From the NCBI RefSeq assembly GCF_026191635.1, contig NZ_JAKRRW010000002.1, positions 124,001 through 188,000 on the forward strand: 64,000 bases of DNA. Reading direction: 5' to 3'. Origin of the DNA: Photobacterium obscurum. GTDB lineage: Bacteria; Pseudomonadota; Gammaproteobacteria; Enterobacterales; Vibrionaceae. A model generated the notes under the pieces. That model did not search any database. It worked only from the letters and a program-made list of their open reading frames with translations, and had not been told where the DNA came from. Both the position numbers and the translations under genes were made by a program. Shown one piece after another: positions 56,071 to 64,000 of the stretch. Numbering within the stretch: position 1 is the first letter of the stretch; each line of letters starts with the position of its first letter.

Positions 56071-57237
56071 TTAGTGTGCGCCAGCGCCGCCAGTGTCTTT
56101 ACCGTGGTTCTGTAGGTACTTCAGCAGAGTACGCTCTTCCGTTTTGCTCAGACGGTAATAGGCACTCATTGCGTTCAGGCCAGAGATCCAACCGTTGGCT
56201 GTGAAGTGCGCTGGGTCTGGAGCTGCATGACAGGCATTGCAAGTTGCACCGTACATGTCTTCTGCGTAGTTCCAGATAGGCTTAATGTTGTCAATCATGT
56301 CTTCAGCAGTGATCCATGCTTCAACAGAAACGTGCTGCCAAACGATGTCAGTCGCGCTGTCAGTTTGTTCTTCGATTAGCTGTTCAGTCGCTTTAACATC
56401 ACCACGGATAGTTGCCTTAAATACACGTTTACCCATGTACTCAGTCATCACACGGCCTTTGCCTGCTTTTTCCAACCAACCGTCAACCTTGATTTTCAGC
56501 ATGTTGTCTTTACGTTCAAGAACGATAACTTCAGACGCCGGTAGCAGCTTGCCTTCAGCCTTAGCATTGGCATCAGCAGTCGCATACATGTCCTTTTCGC
56601 CTAGAGAGTAAAGCGTTTCTGAAGTTGCGCCTTGGCTCTTAGCCGTTGACTGAAGCTCTTCGAAATCTTTCTGGAAGCCGCCAGCCATGTTAGGAAGCTC
56701 GTGGGCAATACCTTTGTGACATTCGATACAGTTCATGTCGGCAGCAGCAGCTTTTTTCATTTCCATCGCCGCTTTTGCAGATTGTTTGCTGTGATCCATA
56801 TCATCGTAAGAGTGACAGCTCTTACAAGTTTTGGATTTCTGGCTGCTCATACGATCCCACACGGTTTGTGCCATGTGCAGGCGGTTGTCTTCGAACTTTT
56901 CTGGGGTATCAATTTTGCCAGTTACGAAGTGGTGATAGAGATCTTTCGCGGCTTCAAGTTTGCGGAATACTTTACCAGGGAAGTCTTTAGGCTGGTGACA
57001 GTCAACACAGATTGCTTGAACACCAGAAGCATTTTTAAAGTGAACAGTTTCTTTGTATTCTTCGTAGTTCTGTTCCATGGTGTGGCAAGAGGTACAGAAT
57101 TCGATAGTCGAAGTGACTTCAAAGCCTTTGTGGACAACAAATGTGCCCGCAAGCGTGATACCGATACCGACTAATACCAACGCAAGAATTGGATACTTGC
57201 TGCTTGGTTTAATCAACTTTTGCCAAAGTTTTTTCAT
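56071..57237 (-). CDS. torC: Pentaheme c-type cytochrome TorC (copy 2)
   Basis: 388 residues from the ATG at 57237 ('MKKLWQKLIKPSSKYPILAL'). One membrane anchor (about 17-38) and five heme motifs (CTSCH, CVDCH, CKSCH, CIECH, CNACH). NapC/NirT-type quinol dehydrogenase with TorC C-terminal domain. Divergent from torR across 200 bp. Confidence 0.95.
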   Translation of the reverse strand: MKKLWQKLIKPSSKYPILALVLVGIGITLAGTFVVHKGFEVTSTIEFCTSCHTMEQNYEEYKETVHFKNASGVQAICVDCHQPKDFPGKVFRKLEAAKDLYHHFVTGKIDTPEKFEDNRLHMAQTVWDRMSSQKSKTCKSCHSYDDMDHSKQSAKAAMEMKKAAAADMNCIECHKGIAHELPNMAGGFQKDFEELQSTAKSQGATSETLYSLGEKDMYATADANAKAEGKLLPASEVIVLERKDNMLKIKVDGWLEKAGKGRVMTEYMGKRVFKATIRGDVKATEQLIEEQTDSATDIVWQHVSVEAWITAEDMIDNIKPIWNYAEDMYGATCNACHAAPDPAHFTANGWISGLNAMSAYYRLSKTEERTLLKYLQNHGKDTGGAGAH

Positions 57238-57264
57238 AGTGGAAGATTCCATTAAAGTATGAAT

Positions 57265-57285
57265 GTCACCGTAAACTACGGTGAC
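57265..57285. promoter_or_regulatory. Palindrome in the torC-torR divergent region
   Basis: Perfect 9-bp arms GTCACCGTA / TACGGTGAC with a 3-nt centre, 28 nt before the torC start. Could be an operator or leader hairpin. A Tor-box-like decamer (TTATTCATAT on the minus strand, 8 of 10 to CTGTTCATAT) lies about 40 bp further upstream. Confidence 0.45.
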
Positions 57286-57437
57286 GTATAAATTTTTATG
57301 GTTTAATCTTAATTCCACGATATGAATAAGGATAAGGGTGGGGATTAACAGGATTGTCGGCTTTATGACAAATTGTTAATAACCGTCTATTGTGCTACGT
57401 TTTTAAAGACTGCCCAGATATAAATAAAGAGATAAAA

Positions 57438-58151
57438 ATGAGTCATCACGTACTTGTTGTAGAAGATGAAATTGTTACCCGAACTAAGCTTGTTGGGTAT
57501 TTTGAAAATGAGGGTTATAAGGTCAGCCAGGCCGAGAGCGGTGATCAAATGCGTGAGATCATGGCTAGTGAAAAAATCGATCTGGTAATGCTGGATATTA
57601 ACTTGCCAGGTGAAGATGGCCTGTTACTAACCCGCGAACTTCGAAGCCGCTCTGAAGTCGGTATCATTTTGGTTACCGGACGTACTGACAGCATTGATCG
57701 AATCGTCGGCCTTGAGATGGGCGCGGATGATTATGTAACTAAGCCCTTTGAACTAAGAGAATTGTTAGTTCGAGTGAAAAACTTGTTGTGGCGCATGTCT
57801 TTAGTAGAAAAAGCACGTGATGAAACCATGGTCGAATTGCAGGAAGACAGCATTATTCGCTTTGGTGATTGGCAGTTTGATATCAATAAGCGAGCGCTTA
57901 CCCGTAACGGTGTTCCAGTTAAGTTAACTAAGGCTGAATATGAGCTTCTAGTGGCTTTTTCATCCCATCCTAACGTCGTGCTAAGCCGTGAACGCATTCT
58001 GAATATGCTGAGCCATCGAGTGGAAGCACCTAACGATCGGACCATTGATGTACTGATCAGAAGAATGCGTTCGAAGATGGAATTGGACCCTAAAAACCCA
58101 CAGATTTTTGTCACTGTCCATGGTGAAGGATATATGTTTGCCGGTGATTGA
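57438..58151 (+). CDS. torR: Response regulator TorR
   Basis: 237 residues from the ATG at 57438. Receiver domain with phospho-acceptor Asp53 in 'LVMLDINLPGEDG' and 'GIILVTGRTDSIDRIVGLEM', then an OmpR-type winged helix (about 135-235). It resembles TorR more than the related ArcA ('RELLVRVKNLLWR', 'RTIDVLIRRMRSK'). Expected to activate torCAD in response to TMAO via TorS. No torS or torT is in the window, so the sensor must be encoded elsewhere. Confidence 0.9.
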   Translation: MSHHVLVVEDEIVTRTKLVGYFENEGYKVSQAESGDQMREIMASEKIDLVMLDINLPGEDGLLLTRELRSRSEVGIILVTGRTDSIDRIVGLEMGADDYVTKPFELRELLVRVKNLLWRMSLVEKARDETMVELQEDSIIRFGDWQFDINKRALTRNGVPVKLTKAEYELLVAFSSHPNVVLSRERILNMLSHRVEAPNDRTIDVLIRRMRSKMELDPKNPQIFVTVHGEGYMFAGD

Positions 58152-58223
58152 TGTTTTAAGTGGCTGATGGCTTTTTGCACATTTTGACCATTATTCTAGC
58201 CTGAAATATTTTGTAATAAATGG

Positions 58224-58254
58224 GCCGGTATACACAGTATATCGGCTTTTTTTT
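58224..58254 (+). terminator. Terminator of torR
   Basis: Arms GCCGGTATAC / GTATATCGGC (one G-U) with ACA loop, then T8. Confidence 0.93.
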
Positions 58255-58276
58255 GCATCTAAGATCGGCGTTTTTA

Positions 58277-58290
58277 TTGATCTAAATCAA
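58277..58290. promoter_or_regulatory. Perfect FNR-consensus site without an assigned gene
   Basis: TTGATCTAAATCAA equals the FNR consensus TTGAT-N4-ATCAA exactly. It lies between the torR and panP terminators, with no ORF downstream in either direction. A promoter-like TTGGAT-N18-TACAAT follows at 58349-58378. Confidence 0.7.
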
Positions 58291-58567
58291 GTTGTGTTAA
58301 TTGTTGTTAACAAGTTAACCGCGAGATAACCCACACTTTATAGGTCTATTGGATGACTGGTGTACAATATATACGCAAAAGCAATGTTTAATTCGCACTT
58401 TTTTAAAATAAAAATATATGTAACAGCGGAAAAGATACCTTATATTTCAGTCTTTATTTTCTAATAAGACTGAATTTTGATAATAAAAACAGGCTTTGAA
58501 GTTTGATTGCTTATTTTCTGTGCGGTGGTGTGGTTGTTTTTTGAACGTGGTATCGTTTTTTTTAAAA
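58291..58567 (+). other. Gene-free stretch, possible FNR-controlled small RNA
   Basis: No ORF with support. After the promoter-like element at 58349-58378, a hairpin CAGTCTT / AAGACTG near 58450-58475 followed by AATTTTG could end a transcript of about 95 nt. Speculative. Confidence 0.25.
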
Positions 58568-58595
58568 AAATAGCCTGGCTATAGCCAGGCTATTT
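58568..58595 (-). terminator. Terminator of panP
   Basis: Palindrome AAATAGCCTGGC-TATA-GCCAGGCTATTT followed by T-rich sequence on the minus strand. Confidence 0.85.
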
Positions 58596-58719
58596 GCTGA
58601 AAGCTGGAGAATATAACTATATATTTGACTGTTATATTGTCTACCATTTTGTAATTTAAGCCATTTTGGCATTAAGGCTTTGGTAAGGAATGCGCCAAAC
58701 ACATGCCAATCAATCTCGA

Positions 58720-60366
58720 TTATTCGCCTAATATACGTTTTGTGAGCGCATTAATTTTAGGGAAACTCAGTTCGCTTTCTTTTGCTAAATCCTTCTGTTC
58801 ACGCAAGACATCTTTAAGGATGCTTTCGGTTGTCAAAGGGTTGGCCAATACTACTCTGAATACTGTCGTAATTTTCCGCCCCCATTTCTCCGGGGTGAGC
58901 CGTGTTCGAGATACAAACGACTTACCGGATTCACGCTGCCTTTTCTGAATGAATTTAGTCAGGTCATCAATGGCATCAAGTAGCTCTGCTCTTTGCTCAG
59001 CAGTAGCAATATCCAGCGCACGCTGCGTTGCTTCAGGAACAAAACGGTAAGTAAGCAGACAGAGTTCAGGCTCAGAAATCAGCTCAAAGTCAGGGTGATC
59101 TTTGATCAGCTGCGCAAAGAACTTGGCATTTTCAATACTGTTATTGATGAGCATTTCATAGCCCGGACGGCTAATAATGTTCATACTTGCAAACAGCAGC
59201 ATTGCCATACCACTACGCGAACCTTCCAATGTATGGCTTCCTAAATCTTTAGAGCCTTTCCGTAGGATATATTCGGCATGATGTTCGATGGCTGTCATGT
59301 GGGCTGGGTTTTTGAATATCACCATACCGGCGCCCATCGGCACATAGAGTTGCTTGTGAGCATCAATGGTCACTGAGTCAGCACGCTCGATCCCTTTCAA
59401 GAGCGGGCGATACTTGTTCGACATTAGTGTCGCGCCACCCCAAGCAGCATCGACATGAAAATGGCAATCATGCTGCTCGGCAATATCGGCAAGCTCGTCT
59501 AACGGATCGATATTGCCCGTTTCGGTTGTTCCGGCAACGCCAATAATCGCAATTGGCTTAATATTGCGAGCTTTAAGTGAATCAAGGGTATTGTTTAGTT
59601 CGTCAACACAGACACGGTTATTATCATCCGTCTTGATCGGAATAACGCACTCGCGCCCAATACCAAGAACATCGGCTGCTTTTTTAAGCGAGTAGTGTCC
59701 GCGCTCTGAAACCAGTACAGCGAGATCTTCATAGCCATAATGTTTCATGGCACGGAACAGTCCTTCCTGGGCGACACCACGGAATTCACCATCAGGTTTG
59801 AGCACATTATTTCGAGCAACCCAAAGGGCTGTAATATTGGCGATCGTGCCACCAGAGCAAAATGCGCCCAGTGAGTGGTCTGCACTATGCATCCAGCGCT
59901 GGTAGAACTGGTCGTTCTCATTGTAGATCAGGTTATGCAGCATCCCCAGTACCTGACGTTCAAGCGGGGTGAATGCTTTTGAAGTCTCGATTTTAACCAA
60001 ATTCTGGTTCAAGCCGATCATGATCTTCGATAAAGGCATTAAAAAATACGGTAATGCCGATGTCATGTGGCCAATGAAGCTAGGCGCAGAGGTGTGTACC
60101 GACTGGGCAACGAGTTTATCCAGTAGGAAATGGGTATGCTCTGAAACGAAACTGGGATTTTCCGGAATATCTGCAGATGAAAAATCCTTTTCAATTTCAG
60201 CAAGAGGTTTTTCCCGGGCAGCAATGTGCGTTTGAAGAAACGCATTGAGATTCTCCGAGATTTCTTTCTCTATTCGCCCTAAGGTCGAATCGGGTGCTTC
60301 CGGCACCGTAAATATGCGATGCAGCGACTCTACGGAAGCATCGGCTTTTCTGTTATCCACTGCCAT
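58720..60366 (-). CDS. panP: PLP-dependent aspartate 1-decarboxylase PanP
   Basis: 548 residues, group II PLP decarboxylase. PLP lysine in 'TIDAHKQLYVPMGAG'; 'HVDAAWGGATLMSNKYRPLL' and 'CSGGTIANITALWVARNN' are family hallmarks. The length and N-terminal extension fit PanP, the Vibrionaceae enzyme that makes beta-alanine for pantothenate/CoA in place of PanD. Once annotated as glutamate decarboxylase in many genomes. Lone gene. Confidence 0.85.
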   Translation of the reverse strand: MAVDNRKADASVESLHRIFTVPEAPDSTLGRIEKEISENLNAFLQTHIAAREKPLAEIEKDFSSADIPENPSFVSEHTHFLLDKLVAQSVHTSAPSFIGHMTSALPYFLMPLSKIMIGLNQNLVKIETSKAFTPLERQVLGMLHNLIYNENDQFYQRWMHSADHSLGAFCSGGTIANITALWVARNNVLKPDGEFRGVAQEGLFRAMKHYGYEDLAVLVSERGHYSLKKAADVLGIGRECVIPIKTDDNNRVCVDELNNTLDSLKARNIKPIAIIGVAGTTETGNIDPLDELADIAEQHDCHFHVDAAWGGATLMSNKYRPLLKGIERADSVTIDAHKQLYVPMGAGMVIFKNPAHMTAIEHHAEYILRKGSKDLGSHTLEGSRSGMAMLLFASMNIISRPGYEMLINNSIENAKFFAQLIKDHPDFELISEPELCLLTYRFVPEATQRALDIATAEQRAELLDAIDDLTKFIQKRQRESGKSFVSRTRLTPEKWGRKITTVFRVVLANPLTTESILKDVLREQKDLAKESELSFPKINALTKRILGE

Positions 60367-60504
60367 ATTAGGTTGATACTTTAGGTGAAAGTTGGCAAAT
60401 TGTTGCTAATTTAATGCAATTTGCGGTGGTTGTCCCGAAATATTTGATTTCAATAATCAGCCGAACAGTTGAGTATTCGTTTGGATTGGAGAATCACCGT
60501 CTGC

Positions 60505-61485
60505 TTAAAACTTATAGTTGATACCAGCACTGATAAGCAACGAATCCTCATCATAGAAGTTAATGTTTGAATTACTTTCATTATAACCGGCAAGTGATAC
60601 GAGCCCCCAGTTCTCCCAACCAAAGGGTTTACGATATTCATAGGCGAGGAATACACCCCAGCGATTATCTTTTTGGCGCTGGTCAAAAACGGGGTTGGTT
60701 TCGTCAAATTCTGCAATATCGTAACTGAGTGTCAGGGCTAGGCTCGAACTGGGTAGCCGCTGAATAACCCCTAATTCAGCGCCGTATGTATCATTTGCCA
60801 TTGCTCCTCCATCGGCATTAAGCCGAGTGTAGCTGATAGCACTTCGTAGAATTTGATCGCGATTGATAGGCTTGAAATAGCTTAACTGAGAGAAAAGAAT
60901 ATTTCCTTCGCGTTTAAGCAAAGCTTGGTCTTCTGGGGTGAACTGTTGCTGACCACTCTTTTCATCCTCGATATCAAGCTTGCCGCCAGATAGCTCAATG
61001 GAGAAGTTAGAACCTAGTATTCGGTCATACTGTAGACGCAGCCCTTTTATTTTACTGTCTGTTTCTTCGCGTTTCTGGTTAACAGCGAGTGGGTCTTCCC
61101 ACGTCGAGCTCGACATAAGGCCTGGTACATAACTAATACTGAGCATTCCTTTTTCTGGGAGGCGCTGCCGATAACCTAATTCGACATGGAAACGTCCTAA
61201 GGCAACATCAGAACGACTGGTACCAAAGTAGATCTGCTTGTCTGCCTGATCCGAGGTATAGCTAATCGTCCCTAATGGGGAGGCAATGAATTTACTCTCG
61301 GAATCGCCGCTCTTGTTGAGGTCTGTGGTGACGTCATTATCCGTATTGAATTGAGATGAGGTTTTTGTATAACCCGTTAATAGTGATATATCTCCACCGA
61401 GCCCCGGCGTCCACCCTATATTGGGCGCAGCCTGCGCTGTCGATGACACTACGCACGTCAATAGGCACAGTTTAAAAAGATTCAT
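60505..61485 (-). CDS. DUF2860 outer-membrane-like protein
   Basis: 326 residues with a 19-residue signal peptide ending 'TAQA'. The remainder has alternating hydrophobic strands and ends in an aromatic residue ('SAGINYKF'), like an outer-membrane beta-barrel. Matches DUF2860, a Vibrionaceae family of unknown function. Confidence 0.78.
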   Translation of the reverse strand: MNLFKLCLLTCVVSSTAQAAPNIGWTPGLGGDISLLTGYTKTSSQFNTDNDVTTDLNKSGDSESKFIASPLGTISYTSDQADKQIYFGTSRSDVALGRFHVELGYRQRLPEKGMLSISYVPGLMSSSTWEDPLAVNQKREETDSKIKGLRLQYDRILGSNFSIELSGGKLDIEDEKSGQQQFTPEDQALLKREGNILFSQLSYFKPINRDQILRSAISYTRLNADGGAMANDTYGAELGVIQRLPSSSLALTLSYDIAEFDETNPVFDQRQKDNRWGVFLAYEYRKPFGWENWGLVSLAGYNESNSNINFYDEDSLLISAGINYKF

Positions 61486-61650
61486 TTTTGTTCCTTGGAA
61501 AAACCATAATTATTTTAAGGCTATGACTTTAAAATAAAAAAGATACTTGGGTATAGGATACGTAAAGTCAGTGAAAGGTTAAATATCTGATGTTAATTGA
61601 TGTTTGATAAATGCTCGACTTTGTGGGCTGTCAGCAATGGGACAGGGCAT

Positions 61651-61678
61651 AACACCGGGATGGTGAGCACATCCCGGC
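61651..61678 (-). repeat. Hairpin downstream of the small exported protein
   Basis: CACCGGGATG / CATCCCGGCG arms (one mismatch), 7-nt loop; weak T-tract. Possible terminator. Confidence 0.45.
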
Positions 61679-61692
61679 GCCATTGTGTTTGC

Positions 61693-62205
61693 TTACTTGC
61701 AGTCGATAGCAGCAATTGCTGTCATCTTCTCATTATAGGCATTAAGTGGCTTATCAATATTACCCGGGTGAGTCAGTAGCTCTGCAAATGCACTACGTAG
61801 TTCATAATTCTGCGGGTGGGGTTTACTTTGGCGATCATTGAAAGATTTCTTCGCAAACTGTCCGAGCTCGTTGTCTTGCTGAGACAGGGCTTTAACATCT
61901 TGCTGAGTTAACTTCAGCCAAGATTCAACGGGTTGGGTAAGGTCAAGCTCGTCTTTGTCATTTGCTAGGTACCAGTCAACCGCTTCACGGTTCAACTCAA
62001 AATGGTGTTTGCGGCCATCAAGAAACCATTGCCCGACTTCTTTAAGGCTTTCATCTTTTTTTACGGCTAAATCGACGAGGCTCTGATACCAAGATAGAGA
62101 TGCATCGACATACTGATGATATTTATCACTTTCACAACTTGTGGATGCAGCCAGTACCGACGTTGGGAGTAGCGCGAGAGAGAGTATAATAGCAGATAGC
62201 TTCAT
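61693..62205 (-). CDS. Small exported hypothetical protein
   Basis: 170 residues from the ATG at 62205, chosen for AAGGAAAGG upstream and a proper signal peptide ('MKLSAIILSLALLPTSVLA'). Cys after cleavage in 'STSCESDK' and a C-terminal 'AAIDCK' could form a disulfide. Helical and Trp-rich in the middle. No family recognised. Confidence 0.7.
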   Translation of the reverse strand: MKLSAIILSLALLPTSVLAASTSCESDKYHQYVDASLSWYQSLVDLAVKKDESLKEVGQWFLDGRKHHFELNREAVDWYLANDKDELDLTQPVESWLKLTQQDVKALSQQDNELGQFAKKSFNDRQSKPHPQNYELRSAFAELLTHPGNIDKPLNAYNEKMTAIAAIDCK

Positions 62206-62371
62206 TGCCTTTCCTTGAGTACGACTTTTGTTAATTATAATTACTGAGTTCGTGTGATTGTAACGATATGATAGAGATAAGGAAAAGGATTCTTTATGGG
62301 AATGAATCACTGCTAACAAAGTTTTAGTCTGAGGCTTGTTTTTACCGTGATCTACCTGGAGTATGGAAATA

Positions 62372-62395
62372 AAAGAGGCTCTAATGAGCCTCTTT
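62372..62395 (-). terminator. Terminator of the NSS transporter-metS operon
   Basis: Perfect arms AAAGAGGCT / AGCCTCTTT with a 6-nt loop; TTTATTT follows on the minus strand. Confidence 0.85.
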
Positions 62396-62423
62396 AATAT
62401 GTGTTACTTGTTACTTGTTACTG

Positions 62424-62525
62424 CTATTTGCCTTGCTTTTTCATGGCGACAGAGATGCAGTAAGCTGCTCCCCCCCAAGTGATACCAAAGCCAAACAGCA
62501 TCATGATAATTGCACCGAATGTCAT
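62424..62525 (-). CDS. MetS-like small subunit of a methionine/alanine NSS importer
   Basis: 33 residues from the ATG at 62525 ('MTFGAIIMMLFGFGITWGGA'). One membrane helix and a short basic tail. It starts 2 nt after the transporter stop with a strong GGAGG inside that gene's end. Size, sequence and position match the MetS subunits that accompany NSS methionine/alanine transporters (MetP/MetS). Confidence 0.85.
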   Translation of the reverse strand: MTFGAIIMMLFGFGITWGGAAYCISVAMKKQGK

Positions 62526-62527
62526 AA

Positions 62528-64000
62528 TTATGCCTCCTGATGTGTTTGTGGTTTCGACGTTAGGTTGATGATGACGGCAACGACGAACATTGCAGCAACC
62601 AGTCCCCAACCAAGTAGCAGCAAGTCAGACATTGCGTAGCCACCGTAACCATCATTAAATGTGTTTACTAGGTTTGTCCCTAAGATGACCGCAAGCATTG
62701 CCGGGCTTAGGAAACGGATACAGATTTCAAACCATTTACCAATACTGAACTCGGAGATGTTATTAACATAGCTACGTATATCCGCCACTTTAAATAGCCA
62801 GCCAATAACGATTAGTTCAATTAGGCAACTGGTTAATAGCGCCACGTTGTTGATGAAGTAATCCACCAGGTCTAGCAGTAGTAAGCCACCGTTGGTTGCG
62901 AATGCCATCGAAACGACGAAGCCTACACCACACACCACAGAAGAAGCTTTTTTACGTGTCCAGTTCAGTTTGTCTATTACTGCCGACGTAACGGCTTCGA
63001 TAATTGAGATGTGTGAACTTAAGCCGGCTACAACCAATGCCAGGAAGAACAGTGGTCCAAGAATATACGGTGCCGGAAGTAAGTTGATGGCGGCCGGTAT
63101 GGTCACAAAGGCCAGACCTACACCGGCGGATACAACTTCTGTCAGGGGTTTGGCTTGTTCTTGCGCCATATAACCCAGTACACCGAAGATCAGTACACCA
63201 GCAGTGATAGAGAAACCACAGTTAATCAATACTGTCATGAATGCGTTGTTATTGATGTCAGATTTCTCTGGCAGATAGCTTGAGTAGGCAATCATGATGG
63301 CAAAGCCGACACTTAGCGTGAAGAAGATTTGACCATAGGCTGCTGACCATACTTTCGCATCTAAAATTTTGCTGAAATCTGGTTGGAATAGGTAGTTAAG
63401 GCCGTCCAGTGCGCCAGGCAGGAAGACGATACGGGTGATTAAACCAATGACCATTAGGAACAGCAACGGCATCATGATTTTACTGGCTCGTTCGATACCG
63501 CCCTTGACGCCGGTAAAGATTGCCGCAAAAGTGATCGCCCAAGCGATGGCCATCGGAATTGCAATGTGCATTTGCAGGCTACCAAGCTTAGTCGGTGAGT
63601 TTTCACCAAGCTGTAGGTACTCTCCGAAGAAGAAACCGTTGGTATCACTTCCCCAGCTCTGGGTAAATGAATAGCTAAGATAGGAAATTGCCCAGCCGAT
63701 AACCGCGACGTAGTATACGGCGATGATTGCAGCAATAAATACTTGGAACCAACCAAGCCATTCAAGCTTACCGCCCATTTTTGAAAAAGCACGTGGTGCA
63801 GCACCACGTAGTTTATGACCTAGGCTGAACTCCATAATCATAAATGGAATACCAGCAGTTAGCATGGCGAAAAGGTATGGAATAAAAAATGCGCCGCCGC
63901 CGTTCTCGTAGGCCATATACGGGAAACGCCAAATGTTCCCCAGACCGATTGCTGACCCTACTGCCGCTAGGATAAACCCTGCGCGAGAGCCCCATTGTTC
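62528..64000 (-). CDS. Sodium-dependent NSS transporter (methionine/alanine type), 5' end outside window
   Basis: 490 residues are visible and the frame is open to the right edge; only the extreme N-terminus is missing. LeuT fold: the unwound helix 1 'GLGNIWRFPYMAYENGGGAF' lies at the start, with sodium and substrate residues. About 11 further helices. Na+-coupled amino-acid uptake; the MetS-like partner downstream suggests methionine/alanine. Confidence 0.9.
   Translation of the reverse strand, partial: EQWGSRAGFILAAVGSAIGLGNIWRFPYMAYENGGGAFFIPYLFAMLTAGIPFMIMEFSLGHKLRGAAPRAFSKMGGKLEWLGWFQVFIAAIIAVYYVAVIGWAISYLSYSFTQSWGSDTNGFFFGEYLQLGENSPTKLGSLQMHIAIPMAIAWAITFAAIFTGVKGGIERASKIMMPLLFLMVIGLITRIVFLPGALDGLNYLFQPDFSKILDAKVWSAAYGQIFFTLSVGFAIMIAYSSYLPEKSDINNNAFMTVLINCGFSITAGVLIFGVLGYMAQEQAKPLTEVVSAGVGLAFVTIPAAINLLPAPYILGPLFFLALVVAGLSSHISIIEAVTSAVIDKLNWTRKKASSVVCGVGFVVSMAFATNGGLLLLDLVDYFINNVALLTSCLIELIVIGWLFKVADIRSYVNNISEFSIGKWFEICIRFLSPAMLAVILGTNLVNTFNDGYGGYAMSDLLLLGWGLVAAMFVVAVIINLTSKPQTHQEA

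Noticed and set aside
57731..58180. 149-codon minus-strand ORF antisense to torR
   Set aside because: Fully covered by torR, whose receiver and DNA-binding motifs are intact; no independent support.
58720..60366. Glutamate decarboxylase (acid resistance)
   Set aside because: Group II decarboxylase, but length and N-terminal region fit PanP aspartate decarboxylase, and there is no gadC-type antiporter nearby.
1..64000. CRISPR arrays, insertion sequences, prophage, tRNA or rRNA genes
   Set aside because: No regularly spaced repeats, transposase/integrase genes or tRNA-like cloverleafs were noticed anywhere in the window by reading; short elements could still be missed by eye.

Overview
The window looks like chromosomal DNA of a marine gammaproteobacterium in the Vibrionaceae, most likely Photobacterium or a close relative (inference). 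The reasons are a tfoY gene with a GEMM-I cyclic-di-GMP riboswitch beside purR, a tonB-exbBD-hutBCD / hutWXZ heme locus, DUF2986 and DUF2860 proteins, a PanP-type aspartate decarboxylase, a MetS-type small transporter subunit, and two trimethylamine-N-oxide (TMAO) reductase operons. No tRNA, rRNA, insertion sequence, prophage or CRISPR array was seen. Both window ends cut genes: an LTA-synthase-like sulfatase on the left and a sodium-coupled NSS transporter on the right.

Layout. 0-4.8 kb: sulfatase fragment, DJ-1/PfpI protein, DUF5666 lipoprotein, alpha/beta hydrolase. 4.9-8.8 kb: torECA operon (minus), including a 58-residue torE easily missed by gene callers. 9.4-12.3 kb: artPIQM arginine importer (minus). 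12.6-14.9 kb: divergent punC/punR purine nucleoside exporter and activator. 15.0-22.4 kb: ynjA-[VTT membrane domain + flavin disulfide reductase]-ynjBCD-ynjF operon (minus). 22.5-25.2 kb: small membrane protein, riboswitch-controlled tfoY, purR. 25.7-33.3 kb: heme uptake genes tonB-exbB-exbD-hutB-hutC-hutD (minus) facing hutW-hutX-hutZ (plus), with Fur-like boxes between them. 33.5-35.2 kb: a small membrane protein and an MFS exporter.

35.8-51.4 kb holds the centrepiece: a 17-gene ethanolamine-utilisation (Eut) microcompartment operon in the order eutS-P-Q-T-D-M-M'-N-E-J-G-A-B-C-L, then a PduS-like iron-sulfur flavoprotein, a PduT-like tandem shell protein and eutH. EutH imports ethanolamine. 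EutBC (AdoCbl lyase) splits it to acetaldehyde and ammonia. EutE, EutD and EutG turn acetaldehyde into acetyl-CoA, acetyl-phosphate and ethanol. EutA reactivates the lyase, EutT makes its cofactor, and the PduS-like protein probably supplies electrons to reduce cobalamin. EutS, M, M', N, L and the PduT-like protein form the shell. Compared with the enterobacterial operon it lacks eutK and the regulator eutR, has a second EutM, and has gained Pdu-type redox/shell components. Two long perfect inverted repeats lie in the 600-bp promoter region.

51.5-62.5 kb: a cysteine-rich small protein, a periplasmic coiled-coil protein, a second TMAO reductase system (torC-torA-torD, minus) with divergent torR, an orphan FNR-type site, panP, a DUF2860 protein and a small exported protein. 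The window ends in metS and its NSS transporter. Taken together the content suits a facultative anaerobe in an animal-associated or organic-rich marine niche: TMAO respiration, host heme use including an anaerobic heme-degrading radical SAM enzyme, and ethanolamine catabolism (inference).
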